From assembly GCF_001591505.1 (NCBI RefSeq), contig NZ_BCVA01000001.1, forward strand, positions 62,001 to 126,000: DNA of 64,000 nt, read 5' to 3'. A program made the position numbers and the translations under genes. The stretch is from Neobacillus niacini NBRC 15566 (GTDB taxonomy: Bacteria > Bacillota > Bacilli > Bacillales > Cytobacillaceae). Shown here piece by piece: positions 1 through 8,626 of this stretch. Within the stretch, counting starts at the first letter, position 1. Every line of letters starts with the position of its first letter. The notes below the pieces were generated by a model. It worked only from the letters and a program-made list of their open reading frames with translations. It did not search any database and was not told where the DNA came from.

Positions 1-451
1 TTTTTCCCAGAGGATGATTAATAGCGACTTTCCCACCAACAGCACTATCGTGTGCAAGGATAGTAGTTGGAACTTGAATAAATGGTATACCTCTCATAAA
101 AGAGGCTGCAACAAATCCTGACAAGTCACCTACTGCACCACCGCCAAAAGCAAGAATGACAGATTTTCGGTCTAGTTGGTTTTCTAATGCGGTGGATAAG
201 GCGTCATAGTATACCTCGAACGTTTTTGCTTTTTCACCACTAGGAGCTGTAAAAACAACTGGATCCCATTCAGTCAGAAGCATTAATAGATTATCAAGAT
301 GAATACTTGCAACCGTTTCATCTGTAATAATTAATATTTTAGTCAGTTTTGTAAAATGATTATTTAAAAAAGAGCTGATTTCATTTTTTACGCCTTCGCC
401 AACAAACACATTATAGCTTTTGGAGCTTGTTTGAATTTGAATGGTCTCCAT
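1..451 (-). CDS. aroB: 3-dehydroquinate synthase, partial (N-terminal part)
   Basis: This is the N-terminal 150 or so residues of AroB; the rest lies beyond the window edge. The enzyme converts DAHP to 3-dehydroquinate, the second shikimate-pathway step, using NAD and a divalent metal. The translation carries the NAD-binding glycine motif GGGAVGD near residue 100, followed by the phosphate-contacting stretch ending in TTILAHDSAVGGK. The ATG at 449-451 overlaps the aroC stop by one base (TAATG), so the two genes are translationally coupled in one aro operon. The family assignment is firm. Confidence 0.95.
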   Translation of the reverse strand, partial: METIQIQTSSKSYNVFVGEGVKNEISSFLNNHFTKLTKILIITDETVASIHLDNLLMLLTEWDPVVFTAPSGEKAKTFEVYYDALSTALENQLDRKSVILAFGGGAVGDLSGFVAASFMRGIPFIQVPTTILAHDSAVGGKVAINHPLGK

Positions 452-1629
452 TAAAATTCCCTCGCGTATTCACGCTGACGTTTAATTTCAGCAGCGAATG
501 TATCAAACCGATCACTATAGAATTGATCGATAAGCGAATTAGCAAGTTCCCATGCGACAACATTTTCCGCAACAACAGCTGCAGCAGGTACAGCACAGCT
601 ATCTGAACGCTCAACACTTGCAGAAAACGGCTCCTTCGTATCGATATCAACACTCATTAACGGCTTGTATAACGTTGGAATAGGCTTCATAACTCCGCGA
701 ACGACAATCGGCATACCAGTGGACATTCCACCTTCAAAACCGCCTAAACGATTTGTCTTTCGTGTATAACCATTATCTTGATCCCAAACAATCTCATCAT
801 GAACTTCACTTCCAGGCTTTCTTGCTGCTTCAAAGCCGATACCAAATTCTACTCCTTTAAAGGCATTGATACTTACGATAGCAGCTGCAAGTTTTGCATC
901 TAATTTCCTATCATACTGAACATAACTGCCCACACCTGCCGGCATTCCAGTTGCAATGACTTCGACAACGCCGCCAATAGAATCACCATTCTTCTTAGCA
1001 TTGTCAATGGCATTCATCATTTCCTGCTCTACATCAGGGTCTGCACATCGTACAGGTGAAAGCTCGGTTCGCTCCTTTAGCTCATCAATTGATAAATTTA
1101 GGTTGCCATTAGCCTTAATACCGCCAATTTCGACAACATGTGAAACAAGTGTAACACCAACTAAAGATAATAGTTTCTTAGCAACAGCACCCGCAGCAAC
1201 TCTAACAGTAGTTTCTCGCGCAGATGATCGTTCTAGGACATTTCTCATGTCTCGATGACCATATTTTATCGCACCATTTAAGTCTGCATGACCAGGTCTT
1301 GGTCGAGTTATTTTACGTTTTACTTCATCCTCTTGACCTTCAATTAGTGGGTCTGCTCCCATAATTTTAGTCCAATGCTTCCAGTCATTGTTCTCAACCA
1401 CTAAAGCAATAGGAGATCCAAGTGTTTGACCATGACGAACTCCCGATGTGATTTGAACCGTATCTTTCTCTATTTGCATTCTTCTTCCACGGCCATATCC
1501 TTGCTGGCGTCTTGCCAGCTCTGTATTAATATCTTCCGCTAATAAAGGCATTCCTGCTGGTAGTCCTTCTAATATTGTTGTTAATTCTGGACCATGTGAT
1601 TCTCCAGCTGTTAAGTATCTCATTCCCAT
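451..1629 (-). CDS. aroC: Chorismate synthase
   Basis: This enzyme eliminates phosphate from EPSP to form chorismate, the last common step to aromatic amino acids, folate and menaquinone. It is called AroF in B. subtilis and uses reduced FMN. The signatures GESHG near the start, RPGHAD and SSARET are all present, and the length of about 390 residues is normal. Two ATGs compete: 1629 gives MGMRYL and 1623 gives MRYL. I chose 1629 because a GGGGGAAA ribosome site lies about 8 nt upstream. It is followed directly by aroB. In B. subtilis cheR lies upstream; here an AT-rich noncoding gap and the ndk terminator take that place, so aroC-aroB appear to start a separate transcript. Confidence 0.96.
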   Translation of the reverse strand: MGMRYLTAGESHGPELTTILEGLPAGMPLLAEDINTELARRQQGYGRGRRMQIEKDTVQITSGVRHGQTLGSPIALVVENNDWKHWTKIMGADPLIEGQEDEVKRKITRPRPGHADLNGAIKYGHRDMRNVLERSSARETTVRVAAGAVAKKLLSLVGVTLVSHVVEIGGIKANGNLNLSIDELKERTELSPVRCADPDVEQEMMNAIDNAKKNGDSIGGVVEVIATGMPAGVGSYVQYDRKLDAKLAAAIVSINAFKGVEFGIGFEAARKPGSEVHDEIVWDQDNGYTRKTNRLGGFEGGMSTGMPIVVRGVMKPIPTLYKPLMSVDIDTKEPFSASVERSDSCAVPAAAVVAENVVAWELANSLIDQFYSDRFDTFAAEIKRQREYAREF

Positions 1630-1864
1630 TACACTTTCCCCCTTCAACTCATTAAAGGATTTTTATAAATATACCATAAACAGACTAATAAACCTAGTAT
1701 AATTATCTGAAAATAGCATAAATTGCAAGATGATTATTTATCTAATGATAATAACAGATACTCTATTTGTATACTATTGTTTCTAAAATATTTTTATTTT
1801 TTCAAATGTATACGCATACAAAAAGGCACCCGTATATGCTATACAAGTGCCTCTTTTATCTAAA
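1630..1864. other. aroC-ndk intergenic region lacking cheR
   Basis: This 235-bp AT-rich region has no open frame of useful length. It holds the ndk terminator (1820-1856) at its ndk end. B. subtilis carries the chemotaxis methyltransferase gene cheR at this point in the order ndk-cheR-aroF-aroB, and no remnant of it is visible here. Confidence 0.6.
1820..1856 (-). terminator. ndk terminator
   Basis: AGGCAC (1824-1829) pairs with GTGCCT (1847-1852), with an inner CGTATA/TATAC extension. On the minus strand it is followed by a T tract, directly after the ndk stop. Confidence 0.8.
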
Positions 1865-2311
1865 TTAGTAAATCCATTCGTTAACTAGTTTAGAGTATTC
1901 AACAACTCCGCCTTCTTTAAAAAACAATCCAATTTCACGCTCCGCACTTGCAGGTGAATCCGAACCGTGAATAACATTCTTTCCAACAGTTAAGCCAAAA
2001 TCGCCGCGGATTGTTCCTGGTGCTGCGTCTTTAGGATTTGTTGCACCCATCATTTGACGAGCAGTTGCAATAACATTCTCACCTTGCCAAACCATAGCAA
2101 AAACAGGTCCAGATGTAATGAAATCTACTAATTCACCAAAGAATGGACGTTCTTTATGTTCACCATAGTGCTCCTCAGCAAGTTCAGTCGGGATGCTCAT
2201 TAATTTAGCGCCTACTAATTGGAAGCCCTTTTTTTCAAAACGAGCAACGATCTCTCCGATTAAATTACGCTGTACACCATCAGGCTTCACCATTAAAAAT
2301 GTTTTTTCCAT
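1865..2311 (-). CDS. ndk: Nucleoside diphosphate kinase
   Basis: Ndk exchanges the gamma phosphate between NTPs and NDPs through a phosphohistidine. The protein of 148 residues starts [12 protein letters not shown] and contains the active-site signature NVIHGSDSP, with the catalytic histidine near residue 115. The open frame extends 29 codons further upstream, but the start at 2311 is set by homology and by the ribosome site GGAGTGG about 8 nt before it. The gene stands alone between the hepT and ndk terminators, although in B. subtilis it adjoins cheR. Confidence 0.96.
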   Translation of the reverse strand: MEKTFLMVKPDGVQRNLIGEIVARFEKKGFQLVGAKLMSIPTELAEEHYGEHKERPFFGELVDFITSGPVFAMVWQGENVIATARQMMGATNPKDAAPGTIRGDFGLTVGKNVIHGSDSPASAEREIGLFFKEGGVVEYSKLVNEWIY

Positions 2312-2429
2312 GTATTCCACTCCTAATATAGTATGTATAATAATTGCCATAGTGGGACAATCCATGAAGATGTTACCATTTTTTCGAATATTTCGCAAGT
2401 CGAAAGCGATTTCAAAACGTGAATAAATA

Positions 2430-2464
2430 AAAAAAGAGAGTAAACCACGGTTTCACTCTCTTTT
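2430..2464 (-). terminator. Terminator of the mtrB/hepS/menG/hepT group
   Basis: AAGAGAGTGAAACC and the nearly complementary TTTACTCTCTT form a stem, followed on the minus strand by a run of T. It lies immediately after the hepT stop codon. Confidence 0.85.
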
Positions 2465-2466
2465 CC

Positions 2467-3429
2467 TTAATATTTGCGTCTTCCAATATATTTAGCGATA
2501 TCCCGCAGTGTTTTTTTTGCTTTATTAGCTGGGAGTTCTTCTAGTACTTCTAGGGCCTTATCTAGATACATATCGCTTAATGCGATGGATCTTTCAATAG
2601 CACCTGACTCTTTAATAAGGGAAATTATGTTCTGTATTTGATCAGGTCCCATATCCTCGTGAACCTTTTCAATCTCACGGCGAATTGTATCATTTTCCAT
2701 TGCAAAAAGAGCTGGAGCAGTAATATTCCCCTGTAGTAAGTCGCTGCCAGCTGGCTTACCAAGTTCTTCTTCCGTCGAGGTAAAATCCAAAATATCATCT
2801 GTTATTTGGAATGCCATTCCTACGTAATATCCGAAAAGGTACAATTTTTTATGAATAGTCTCATCAACACCAGCAGTGATAGCACCGAGCTGACAGCTGG
2901 CAGAAATTAATAGGGCAGTCTTTCTCTTAATTCTACGCAAATAATCCCTAAGATTTTGATTAAAACGATACTTATCTTTGATTTGCTGGATTTCACCAAT
3001 AGATACTTCAACAATGGTATGGGCCAATATTTTATGAGCTAAGGGCTTATTAATTTTGCTCATCAATTCTAAGGAAAGGGCAAAAATAAAGTCACCCGTA
3101 TACATAGCAGTCTTGTTGTCCCATTTTGCTTTAACTGTTGGCTGGCCTCTTCTAATATCCGCATCGTCGATTACATCATCATGCACAAGAGAAGCCATAT
3201 GAATCAATTCAAGTGCAACTGCAACGTTTTTCATCACATTAATATCGTACTGGCCAAACTTTCCAGCCAATAAAACAAAAACAGGCCGAATTCTTTTACC
3301 TCCTGCCTGCAGGGTGTGCAAAGAAGCCCGTTTCAAAAGAGGAGAATCCGCCTGGATTGTCTCTTCTAAATTTTTCTCAATTATATTAATATCTGAATTC
3401 AAAAATGAATACATCATCTTTAATTTCAT
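2467..3429 (-). CDS. hepT: Heptaprenyl diphosphate synthase component II
   Basis: HepT is the catalytic trans-prenyltransferase subunit that, together with HepS, extends farnesyl diphosphate to the C35 side chain of menaquinone-7. The 320-residue protein shows the first aspartate-rich motif DDVIDD at residues 84-89 and the second DDILD near 211, with GGKRIRP upstream. The start MKLKMMYSFLN aligns with an internal position of the longer B. subtilis annotation. It follows menG by about 43 bp. The order hepS-menG-hepT is the conserved gerC-type menaquinone cluster. Confidence 0.95.
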   Translation of the reverse strand: MKLKMMYSFLNSDINIIEKNLEETIQADSPLLKRASLHTLQAGGKRIRPVFVLLAGKFGQYDINVMKNVAVALELIHMASLVHDDVIDDADIRRGQPTVKAKWDNKTAMYTGDFIFALSLELMSKINKPLAHKILAHTIVEVSIGEIQQIKDKYRFNQNLRDYLRRIKRKTALLISASCQLGAITAGVDETIHKKLYLFGYYVGMAFQITDDILDFTSTEEELGKPAGSDLLQGNITAPALFAMENDTIRREIEKVHEDMGPDQIQNIISLIKESGAIERSIALSDMYLDKALEVLEELPANKAKKTLRDIAKYIGRRKY

Positions 3430-3472
3430 TTGTATTCACCAGCTTTTCATCCTGTTTACATATCAAAAAGTT

Positions 3473-4177
3473 TTACTTTTTATACCCTATATGAACTGCT
3501 GCCGCTCCACCACTATATGGCTTAAAATAAACATCTTTAAAGCCTGCAGTCTCAAACATCCGCGCTAATTCTTTCATACCCGGAAAATTTCGTGCAGATT
3601 CATGGAGCCAAGAATATTCTTGATAGCTCTTTGCAAATAATTTGCCAAACAACGGCATGATAAATCGGAAATAAAAATAATAAAGTTGTTTATAACCAAT
3701 AAGAGTAGGCTGGGAGGTTTCTAAGCAGACTGCAATGCCTCCTGGCTTTAATACACGGTTCATTTCTTTTAGCACTTGAAGATAATCCGGTACATTTCGT
3801 AAGCCAAAACCTATTGTTACATAATCGAAGCTATTATCAGCAAAAGGCAGCTCCATGGCATTTCCATGGATTAGGTTAACGTGCTTTAGACCCATGCTCT
3901 TTACTTTTTCAATCCCAACATTTAGCATATTTTGACTAAAATCCAATCCAGTAACTTCACCGGAAGGACCAACGGCCTCAGCTAATGCAATGGTCCAATC
4001 CCCTGTTCCACAACAGACATCCAGCGCTTTTGAACCTGGCTTGACATTCATTCTTTTCATCGTATCTTTACGCCATTTTATGTGCTGCTGGAAACTAATC
4101 ACAGAGTTCATTTTGTCGTAGTTATCGGAAATTTTCTCAAAAACCTTATGAACTCGCTGTTCCTTGGATTGCTGCAT
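3473..4177 (-). CDS. menG: Demethylmenaquinone methyltransferase
   Basis: This SAM-dependent enzyme methylates demethylmenaquinone in the last step of menaquinone synthesis (MenG/UbiE family, formerly MenH). The 234-residue protein contains SAM motif I as DVCCGTGDW near residue 54 and the UbiE signature GFGLRNVPD. The start ATG at 4177 has AGAAGGG about 8 nt upstream. It sits only 4 bp after hepS and before hepT, so quinone head methylation and side-chain synthesis are coexpressed. Confidence 0.96.
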   Translation of the reverse strand: MQQSKEQRVHKVFEKISDNYDKMNSVISFQQHIKWRKDTMKRMNVKPGSKALDVCCGTGDWTIALAEAVGPSGEVTGLDFSQNMLNVGIEKVKSMGLKHVNLIHGNAMELPFADNSFDYVTIGFGLRNVPDYLQVLKEMNRVLKPGGIAVCLETSQPTLIGYKQLYYFYFRFIMPLFGKLFAKSYQEYSWLHESARNFPGMKELARMFETAGFKDVYFKPYSGGAAAVHIGYKK

Positions 4178-4181
4178 ATGC

Positions 4182-4994
4182 TTACCCTTCTTCCACTAAA
4201 GTTTTCGCAAATGGTTGATGTTCATTAATGATCGAAGTAATTCTAGCTTCAAGCATATCATTTAAATATGGGAGCTGACTTATTCCATTTATTAGAAATT
4301 TTTTTGAAGAATCAAGATAACGATCACAAATCACAAGCAAATCTCTTTGCTGATTATTTGATAATTTTTTAATTGAAAGATTTTTATTCGTAAAAATAAG
4401 ATCCTTCATCGATTCGAACATGAAGCTGCTTCCAGTTTCCAAGAAGCGGTTTTTTTCGAGGAGCAAACGTTTAAAGAAAAATAAATTTATTATAAATTCA
4501 TTCCATAAGTCCACTTTAAAACATTCAGAGAATTTCACGAGTAAAGAGCTTTCAATTTTCTTTATACTTGACATTAATTTTTCTATTTCATCCAGTTCTT
4601 TTTGATAAATGGATACTTTATGTTGATTAACTTCTTTTACACCTCTGGAGAGTTCTCTTATCATATTGATATCTTCTGACTCAGCCAGCAGTTTATAATA
4701 CAATCCACTATAATAATCCCCAGCTAGGACTGTTAATTGTCTATTAATTTCATCAACAGCAGCATTCGATATATGCTCATGGGTATCAAGGGCAATTTGT
4801 ATTAGCATTGTTGTCATTGCGTAATTCTTTATCTCATTGTAAGACAATTCGAGTCTATCCATAATGGATACAAGAATAAGCAGTTTATCTTCATCAATTA
4901 CAGGCATTTCGATATGTTTTAGCAAGTAAGGATGAAATACTTTTTGCTCAACTTGCTCCTTAATGTCTGTAAACTTTTGTCGAATGTCTGGCAA
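4182..4994 (-). CDS. hepS: Heptaprenyl diphosphate synthase component I
   Basis: HepS is the non-catalytic partner that positions the substrate and sets chain length for HepT. It lacks DDxxD motifs, as expected. The 270-residue protein contains the family stretch DEDKLL and [16 protein letters not shown]. The open frame reaches upstream to 5099, but I place the start at a TTG (4992-4994): the site AAGGGTGA precedes it by 5-7 nt, and the resulting N-terminus has exactly 20 residues before HPYL, as in B. subtilis. A minus-strand extended -10 promoter lies about 70 bp upstream. Confidence 0.92.
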   Translation of the reverse strand: MPDIRQKFTDIKEQVEQKVFHPYLLKHIEMPVIDEDKLLILVSIMDRLELSYNEIKNYAMTTMLIQIALDTHEHISNAAVDEINRQLTVLAGDYYSGLYYKLLAESEDINMIRELSRGVKEVNQHKVSIYQKELDEIEKLMSSIKKIESSLLVKFSECFKVDLWNEFIINLFFFKRLLLEKNRFLETGSSFMFESMKDLIFTNKNLSIKKLSNNQQRDLLVICDRYLDSSKKFLINGISQLPYLNDMLEARITSIINEHQPFAKTLVEEG

Positions 4995-5061
4995 TATAAT
5001 CACCCTTGCTTCCCCGAATTTATATATTTTTTGTTCCTTTTGTTTAAACAAGGCAGTGACA

Positions 5062-5070
5062 ATTATATCA
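5062..5070 (-). promoter_or_regulatory. Extended -10 sigma-A promoter candidate for hepS
   Basis: On the minus strand the sequence reads TGATATAAT, a perfect -10 hexamer with the extended TG motif. It lies about 70 bp upstream of the hepS TTG start. No convincing -35 is visible, which is common for extended -10 promoters. Confidence 0.5.
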
Positions 5071-5175
5071 TAAAAGCGTATGTATGGGCAGAAATTCACA
5101 AAATAAATACATTTCTACCGCAGGGCATAAGAATCATAAAAATAATGAACATGAACGAATTAGACAAGATCTCAG

Positions 5176-5412
5176 TTATTTATTCATTTCGCTTTCAATT
5201 TCGCCAAATTGAGTCATTATTTTTGCATTTCCTCTAATTTTTATTGCTGATGTATGTTCTGTAAACTGAGCAATTAATACTTCCCCTTTATCAAGCTTTT
5301 CAGAATGATGAAATTTTGTATCCGTTCCCCGCGTTAAACCGATTACACTAACTCCATCATCGATTGCTTTTATCACAACAAAGTCACTACTTTGCGCTTC
5401 ACGCTTTTCCAT
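5176..5412 (-). CDS. mtrB: Tryptophan RNA-binding attenuator protein (TRAP)
   Basis: TRAP forms an 11-subunit ring that, when loaded with tryptophan, binds GAG/UAG repeats in trp leader RNA and promotes termination. The 78-residue protein matches B. subtilis MtrB through [29 protein letters not shown] and [12 protein letters not shown]. The RNA-contact residues Lys37, Lys56 and Arg58 of B. subtilis MtrB are conserved. The ATG at 5412 is preferred because a GGGGGA site precedes it. It lies directly downstream of folE (mtrA), as in the B. subtilis mtr operon. No trp operon is in this window. Confidence 0.96.
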   Translation of the reverse strand: MEKREAQSSDFVVIKAIDDGVSVIGLTRGTDTKFHHSEKLDKGEVLIAQFTEHTSAIKIRGNAKIMTQFGEIESEMNK

Positions 5413-5424
5413 AGTATCCCCCAC

Positions 5425-5991
5425 TTAATTCTTAATTAATGTTAGAATTTCTGATCGAGCAATTGTATCATTGGCAAGATTTCCCCTAACTGCTGTTGTC
5501 ACAGTTTTTGAGCCTGGTTTCTTTACCCCGCGCATCGTCATACACATATGTTCTGCCTCGACAACCACCATTACTCCATGAGGGCTTAATTTTTCCATCA
5601 TGCTATCAGCAATGGTAGAGGTAATTCTCTCCTGCAGCTGAGGTCTCTTAGCAACAGCTTCTACTGCCCTTGCCAATTTACTCAATCCTGTTACACGACC
5701 ATTTTTAGGTATATATGCTACATGTGCTTTTCCGAAAAAAGGTACAAGATGATGTTCACACATGGAATAGAATGGGATATCCTTTACCAAAACTAGTTCT
5801 TCATGGTCTTCACTGAATATGGTTTCAAAATGTTTCTTCGGATCTTCTTTCAGACCACTAAAGACCTCTTCATACATTTTTGCTACTCGTTTCGGCGTAT
5901 CAACAAGGCCTTCTCTCGTCGGGTCTTCGCCAATCGCCTTTAATATTAAACGCACCGCTTCCTCAATTTGGGTGCGATTCACTTCAGTCAT
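5425..5991 (-). CDS. folE: GTP cyclohydrolase I
   Basis: FolE (MtrA) converts GTP to dihydroneopterin triphosphate, the first step of folate synthesis. The 188-residue protein has the zinc-binding motif SMCEHHL near residue 76 and CMTMRG near 148, plus the signature [11 protein letters not shown]. It is cotranscribed with mtrB, whose start follows 12 bp after its stop. Length and motifs are normal. Confidence 0.97.
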   Translation of the reverse strand: MTEVNRTQIEEAVRLILKAIGEDPTREGLVDTPKRVAKMYEEVFSGLKEDPKKHFETIFSEDHEELVLVKDIPFYSMCEHHLVPFFGKAHVAYIPKNGRVTGLSKLARAVEAVAKRPQLQERITSTIADSMMEKLSPHGVMVVVEAEHMCMTMRGVKKPGSKTVTTAVRGNLANDTIARSEILTLIKN

Positions 5992-6130
5992 GCATATTCC
6001 CCCTATACTGTATCAAACAAGTATATATGACAAATACATATTAGCACAACTGCAGATAAAGAGAAAAGTGTTAGCGGCTAGACCTATTAGCCTCTCGCAG
6101 CGAGAACTAAATAAATTCAAAGTTACATAG

Positions 6131-6163
6131 AAAAAAGGTCATGGACGTTACCATGACCTTTTT
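6131..6163 (-). terminator. hbs terminator
   Basis: AAAAAAGGTCATGG and CCATGACCTTTTT form a perfect stem with a 6-nt loop and T tracts on both sides. It ends the hbs transcript shortly after its stop codon. Confidence 0.9.
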
Positions 6164-6186
6164 GCCGAAGCAATAAATTTATGTAA

Positions 6187-6459
6187 TTATTTTACTGCAT
6201 CTTTAAGTGCTTTACCTGGTTTGAAAGCAGGAACTTTGCTTGCACCAATTTCGATTTCCTCACCAGTCTGAGGATTACGTCCTTTACGTGCTGCACGTTC
6301 GCGTACTTCAAAGTTACCAAAACCGATTAATTGGACTTTATCACCATTTTTCAATGCATCTAGAATTGAATCAAAAACAGCATCAACTGCTTTTGTAGCG
6401 TCTTTTTTAGAAAGTTCGCTTGCTTCTGCAACTGCGTTAATTAGTTCTGTCTTGTTCAT
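6187..6459 (-). CDS. hbs: DNA-binding protein HU
   Basis: HBsu is the essential nucleoid-associated protein that bends and wraps DNA. The 90-residue protein carries the DNA-binding arm signature [18 protein letters not shown]. The start at 6459 follows a very strong AGGAGGTG site, and an upstream in-frame GTG is rejected because it overlaps that site. It sits between folE and spoIVA, as in B. subtilis. The leader is long, more than 150 nt, and AT-rich. Confidence 0.97.
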   Translation of the reverse strand: MNKTELINAVAEASELSKKDATKAVDAVFDSILDALKNGDKVQLIGFGNFEVRERAARKGRNPQTGEEIEIGASKVPAFKPGKALKDAVK

Positions 6460-6613
6460 GCTATTCACCTCCTCCCAATAATGTAAGTTAAGAATCGTAA
6501 ATAAGATTACTTATCTACATTTCTAAACAATTTTTCTAATTTCTATACGTCATAGTGCGGTTTTATTGGCAAAGTAATTAAAAATTACATTTTTTGATAT
6601 TTTAATTTACTTT

Positions 6614-6644
6614 TTAATAAAAAACCTTATTATATAAAGGTTTT
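6614..6644 (-). terminator. AT-rich terminator-like hairpin in the hbs-spoIVA gap
   Basis: AAAACCTT (6621-6628) and AAGGTTTT (6637-6644) form an 8-bp stem, followed on the minus strand by TTTTTTATT. It would end a short transcript covering the 34-codon ORF just upstream. The stem is weak (mostly A-T), so the assignment is tentative. Confidence 0.45.
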
Positions 6645-6734
6645 AAGCACTAAACGTGAATCTGTTAAAAGATTATCACAATCATTTAAGCTTATCAAGA
6701 ATATTTCATGAAATAATGGTAATCTTTTCTTCAT
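6630..6734 (-). CDS. Possible 34-residue small protein between spoIVA and hbs
   Basis: I do not recognise this product. The ORF starts ATG at 6734, begins MKKRLPLFHEIFL and ends in TAA at 6630. A perfect AGGAGG lies 11 nt upstream, and a terminator-like hairpin overlaps its stop, which together look like a self-contained small transcription unit. It contains one cysteine and a basic N-terminus with a leucine-rich body. It may be a genuine small gene, a leader peptide for hbs, or chance. It occupies much of the 361-bp gap between hbs and spoIVA, and the rest of the gap holds no other frame. Confidence 0.4.
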   Translation of the reverse strand: MKKRLPLFHEIFLISLNDCDNLLTDSRLVLKTFI

Positions 6735-6790
6735 TTCTACAAATTCCTCCTATTTTTGACTAAATTAGCTGTTGATTTTTGTAAAAACAG

Positions 6791-6816
6791 AAAAAAGACT
6801 CCAAATTGGAGTCTCC
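6791..6816 (-). terminator. spoIVA terminator
   Basis: GACTCCAA (6797-6804) pairs with TTGGAGTC (6806-6813), followed on the minus strand by six T. It lies just after the spoIVA stop. Confidence 0.88.
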
Positions 6817-6820
6817 AGTA

Positions 6821-8299
6821 TTAAAGAATTATTGCAATTAAACCGCCTGAACCTTCGTTTATAATTCTCTCTAGTGTTTCTTTCAATTTATATCTCGCAT
6901 TCTCAGGCATTAAGGATAGTTTTGCTTGTATACCCTCCCTAACGATGGAGCTTAACGAGCGTCCGAATATATCCGAATTCCAAATGGATAGAGGATCATC
7001 TTCGAAGTCTTGCATTAAGTAGCGAACTAACTCCTCACTTTGCTTTTCAGTACCAATAATAGGAGCAAACTCCGATTCAACATCGACCTTTATCATATGA
7101 ATTGATGGAGCTACAGCCCGCAGCCTTACTCCGAATCTTGCGCCTTGGCGAATAATTTCCGGTTCTTCTAGACTCATATCAGATAGTGACGGTGAGGCAA
7201 TACCGTAACCTGTCTGCTTCACCATTCTTAGGGCGTCTGATATATGATCATACTCCGCTTTTGCATGAGCAAAATCCTGCATAAGCTCAAGGAGATGGTC
7301 TTTCCCCCTAATTTCTACCCCGACAATTTCCTTTAAAATATCATCGTATAGTTCATCTGGAGCAAATAAGTCGATTTCTGCTACACCTTGACCCATTTCA
7401 ATTCCGGCTAATCCCGCTTTCTCAATGTAGTCAAAGTCGCTAAATTGCTGCACCACCCGGTCAACATCTCTTAATCTCTTGATATCTTTGACCGTTTCTT
7501 TTACTGCTTCTTGATAGCTTTCACGCAGCCAGTGATTCTCTCTCAATACCATTACCCAGCTAGGGAGATTAACATTAACCTCAAGTACTGGAAATTCGTA
7601 AAGCGCCTCTCTCAGAACGTTAAGTACATCACTGTCACGCATGCTTTCAACACTCATTGCTAATACTGGAATGTCATACTTTTCGGCTAAGCTGGATCTA
7701 AGTGTTTCCGTGCTCGGATGATATGGCTGAGCGCTATTTACAACCATAATAAACGGTTTGCCAACTTCCTTAAGCTCATTAATCACCCTTTCCTCAGCTT
7801 CGATATAATTGCTTCTTGGTATTTCACCAATTGTACCGTCAGTAGTCACCACTACACCAATCGTAGAATGCTCTTGAATGACTTTCCTTGTTCCAATTTC
7901 AGCCGCTTCATGGAACGGAATCGGCTCTTCATACCAAGGAGTCGTAATCATCCTAGGACCATTTTCATCCTCGTACCCTTTAGCACCTGGTACAGTATAA
8001 CCGACACAATCAACCAGTCTAATATTTACATTAAGTCCTTCGTCTACATGCACACTAGCAGCTTGATTCGGAACGAACTTGGGCTCGGTTGTCATGATTG
8101 TTTTCCCTGCAGCACTTTGTGGAAGTTCATCCACTGTTCTAGATCTCTCTGCTTCGTTGTCTATATTGGGTAAAACCACAAGCTCCATAAATTTTTTAAT
8201 AAATGTGGATTTTCCTGTTCTAACAGCACCTACTACTCCTAAATAAATATCACCGCCAGTTCTTTCGGCAATATCTTTGAAAATATCAACCTTTTCCAA
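6821..8299 (-). CDS. spoIVA: Stage IV sporulation protein A (spore coat morphogenetic ATPase)
   Basis: SpoIVA is made in the mother cell, hydrolyses ATP and polymerises on the outer forespore membrane as the basement layer of the coat. The 492-residue protein shows the Walker A motif GAVRTGKST near residue 24 and the invariant C-terminal tail GGLIAIIL needed for localisation. The start is TTG at 8297-8299 with GGGAGGGG about 6 nt upstream, and MEKVDIFKDIAERTGG matches B. subtilis exactly. A sigma-E type promoter lies upstream and a terminator follows. Confidence 0.98.
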   Translation of the reverse strand: MEKVDIFKDIAERTGGDIYLGVVGAVRTGKSTFIKKFMELVVLPNIDNEAERSRTVDELPQSAAGKTIMTTEPKFVPNQAASVHVDEGLNVNIRLVDCVGYTVPGAKGYEDENGPRMITTPWYEEPIPFHEAAEIGTRKVIQEHSTIGVVVTTDGTIGEIPRSNYIEAEERVINELKEVGKPFIMVVNSAQPYHPSTETLRSSLAEKYDIPVLAMSVESMRDSDVLNVLREALYEFPVLEVNVNLPSWVMVLRENHWLRESYQEAVKETVKDIKRLRDVDRVVQQFSDFDYIEKAGLAGIEMGQGVAEIDLFAPDELYDDILKEIVGVEIRGKDHLLELMQDFAHAKAEYDHISDALRMVKQTGYGIASPSLSDMSLEEPEIIRQGARFGVRLRAVAPSIHMIKVDVESEFAPIIGTEKQSEELVRYLMQDFEDDPLSIWNSDIFGRSLSSIVREGIQAKLSLMPENARYKLKETLERIINEGSGGLIAIIL

Positions 8300-8329
8300 G
8301 TGATCCCCTCCCGATCATAGAGTAAAGTG

Positions 8330-8343
8330 GGATAATATTATCC
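8330..8343. repeat. 14-bp perfect palindrome upstream of spoIVA
   Basis: GGATAATATTATCC is a perfect dyad between the candidate sigma-E promoter and the spoIVA ribosome site, so it would lie in the leader RNA or act as an operator. No regulator can be named from the sequence. Confidence 0.5.
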
Positions 8344-8367
8344 ATCAAGATATTTTTGGACAATATA

Positions 8368-8398
8368 TATTTATGACGTTGTCCTACATTGTTATGAC
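8368..8398 (-). promoter_or_regulatory. Sigma-E promoter candidate for spoIVA
   Basis: On the minus strand, GTCATAAC (8391-8398) and CATAAATA (8368-8375) resemble sigma-E -35 and -10 elements with a 15-bp spacer. spoIVA is a known sigma-E gene in B. subtilis. Confidence 0.55.
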
Positions 8399-8489
8399 AG
8401 TTTTTTGAAATTTTTTTACCCCCTTAACTATTTATTTCTTGAATATGCTAGTATCTGTTGTGTCTGAACAGTTGATTGAATGAGGGTTT

Positions 8490-8612
8490 ATGGAAAAAGT
8501 AACACGGGAGAGACACCCAAACCGTATATCTTTAACCGAACTGGTATATGGCATTTATATAACCAAAAAAAACCCTACTCCTACAATATATTTCGAAGGA
8601 GAAGGGTTATGA
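8490..8612 (+). CDS. Doubtful 40-codon ORF antisense to the yphF terminator
   Basis: The plus-strand frame starts ATG at 8490, beginning MEKVTRERHPNRISLTELVY, and ends TGA at 8612. AGGG lies only 3 nt before the ATG, and the 3' third runs through the yphF terminator hairpin. The amino-acid composition looks protein-like, but no homologue is known to me. The remainder of the 327-bp spoIVA-yphF gap holds the spoIVA promoter and the terminator. Confidence 0.2.
   Translation: MEKVTRERHPNRISLTELVYGIYITKKNPTPTIYFEGEGL
8563..8608 (-). terminator. yphF terminator
   Basis: AACCCT-CTCCT and AGGAG-AGGGTT form an interrupted 11-bp stem, followed on the minus strand by eight T. It lies 19 bp after the yphF stop. 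Confidence 0.85.
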
Positions 8613-8626
8613 CTATTTGATATTAC

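Noticed and set aside
6460-6613. Specific sigma-A promoter for hbs
   Set aside because: Several partial -35/-10 pairs exist, but none has good boxes and spacing together.
7718-8173. 151-codon plus-strand ORF over spoIVA
   Set aside because: Antisense shadow of spoIVA, cysteine- and histidine-rich in a way typical of wrong-frame translation.
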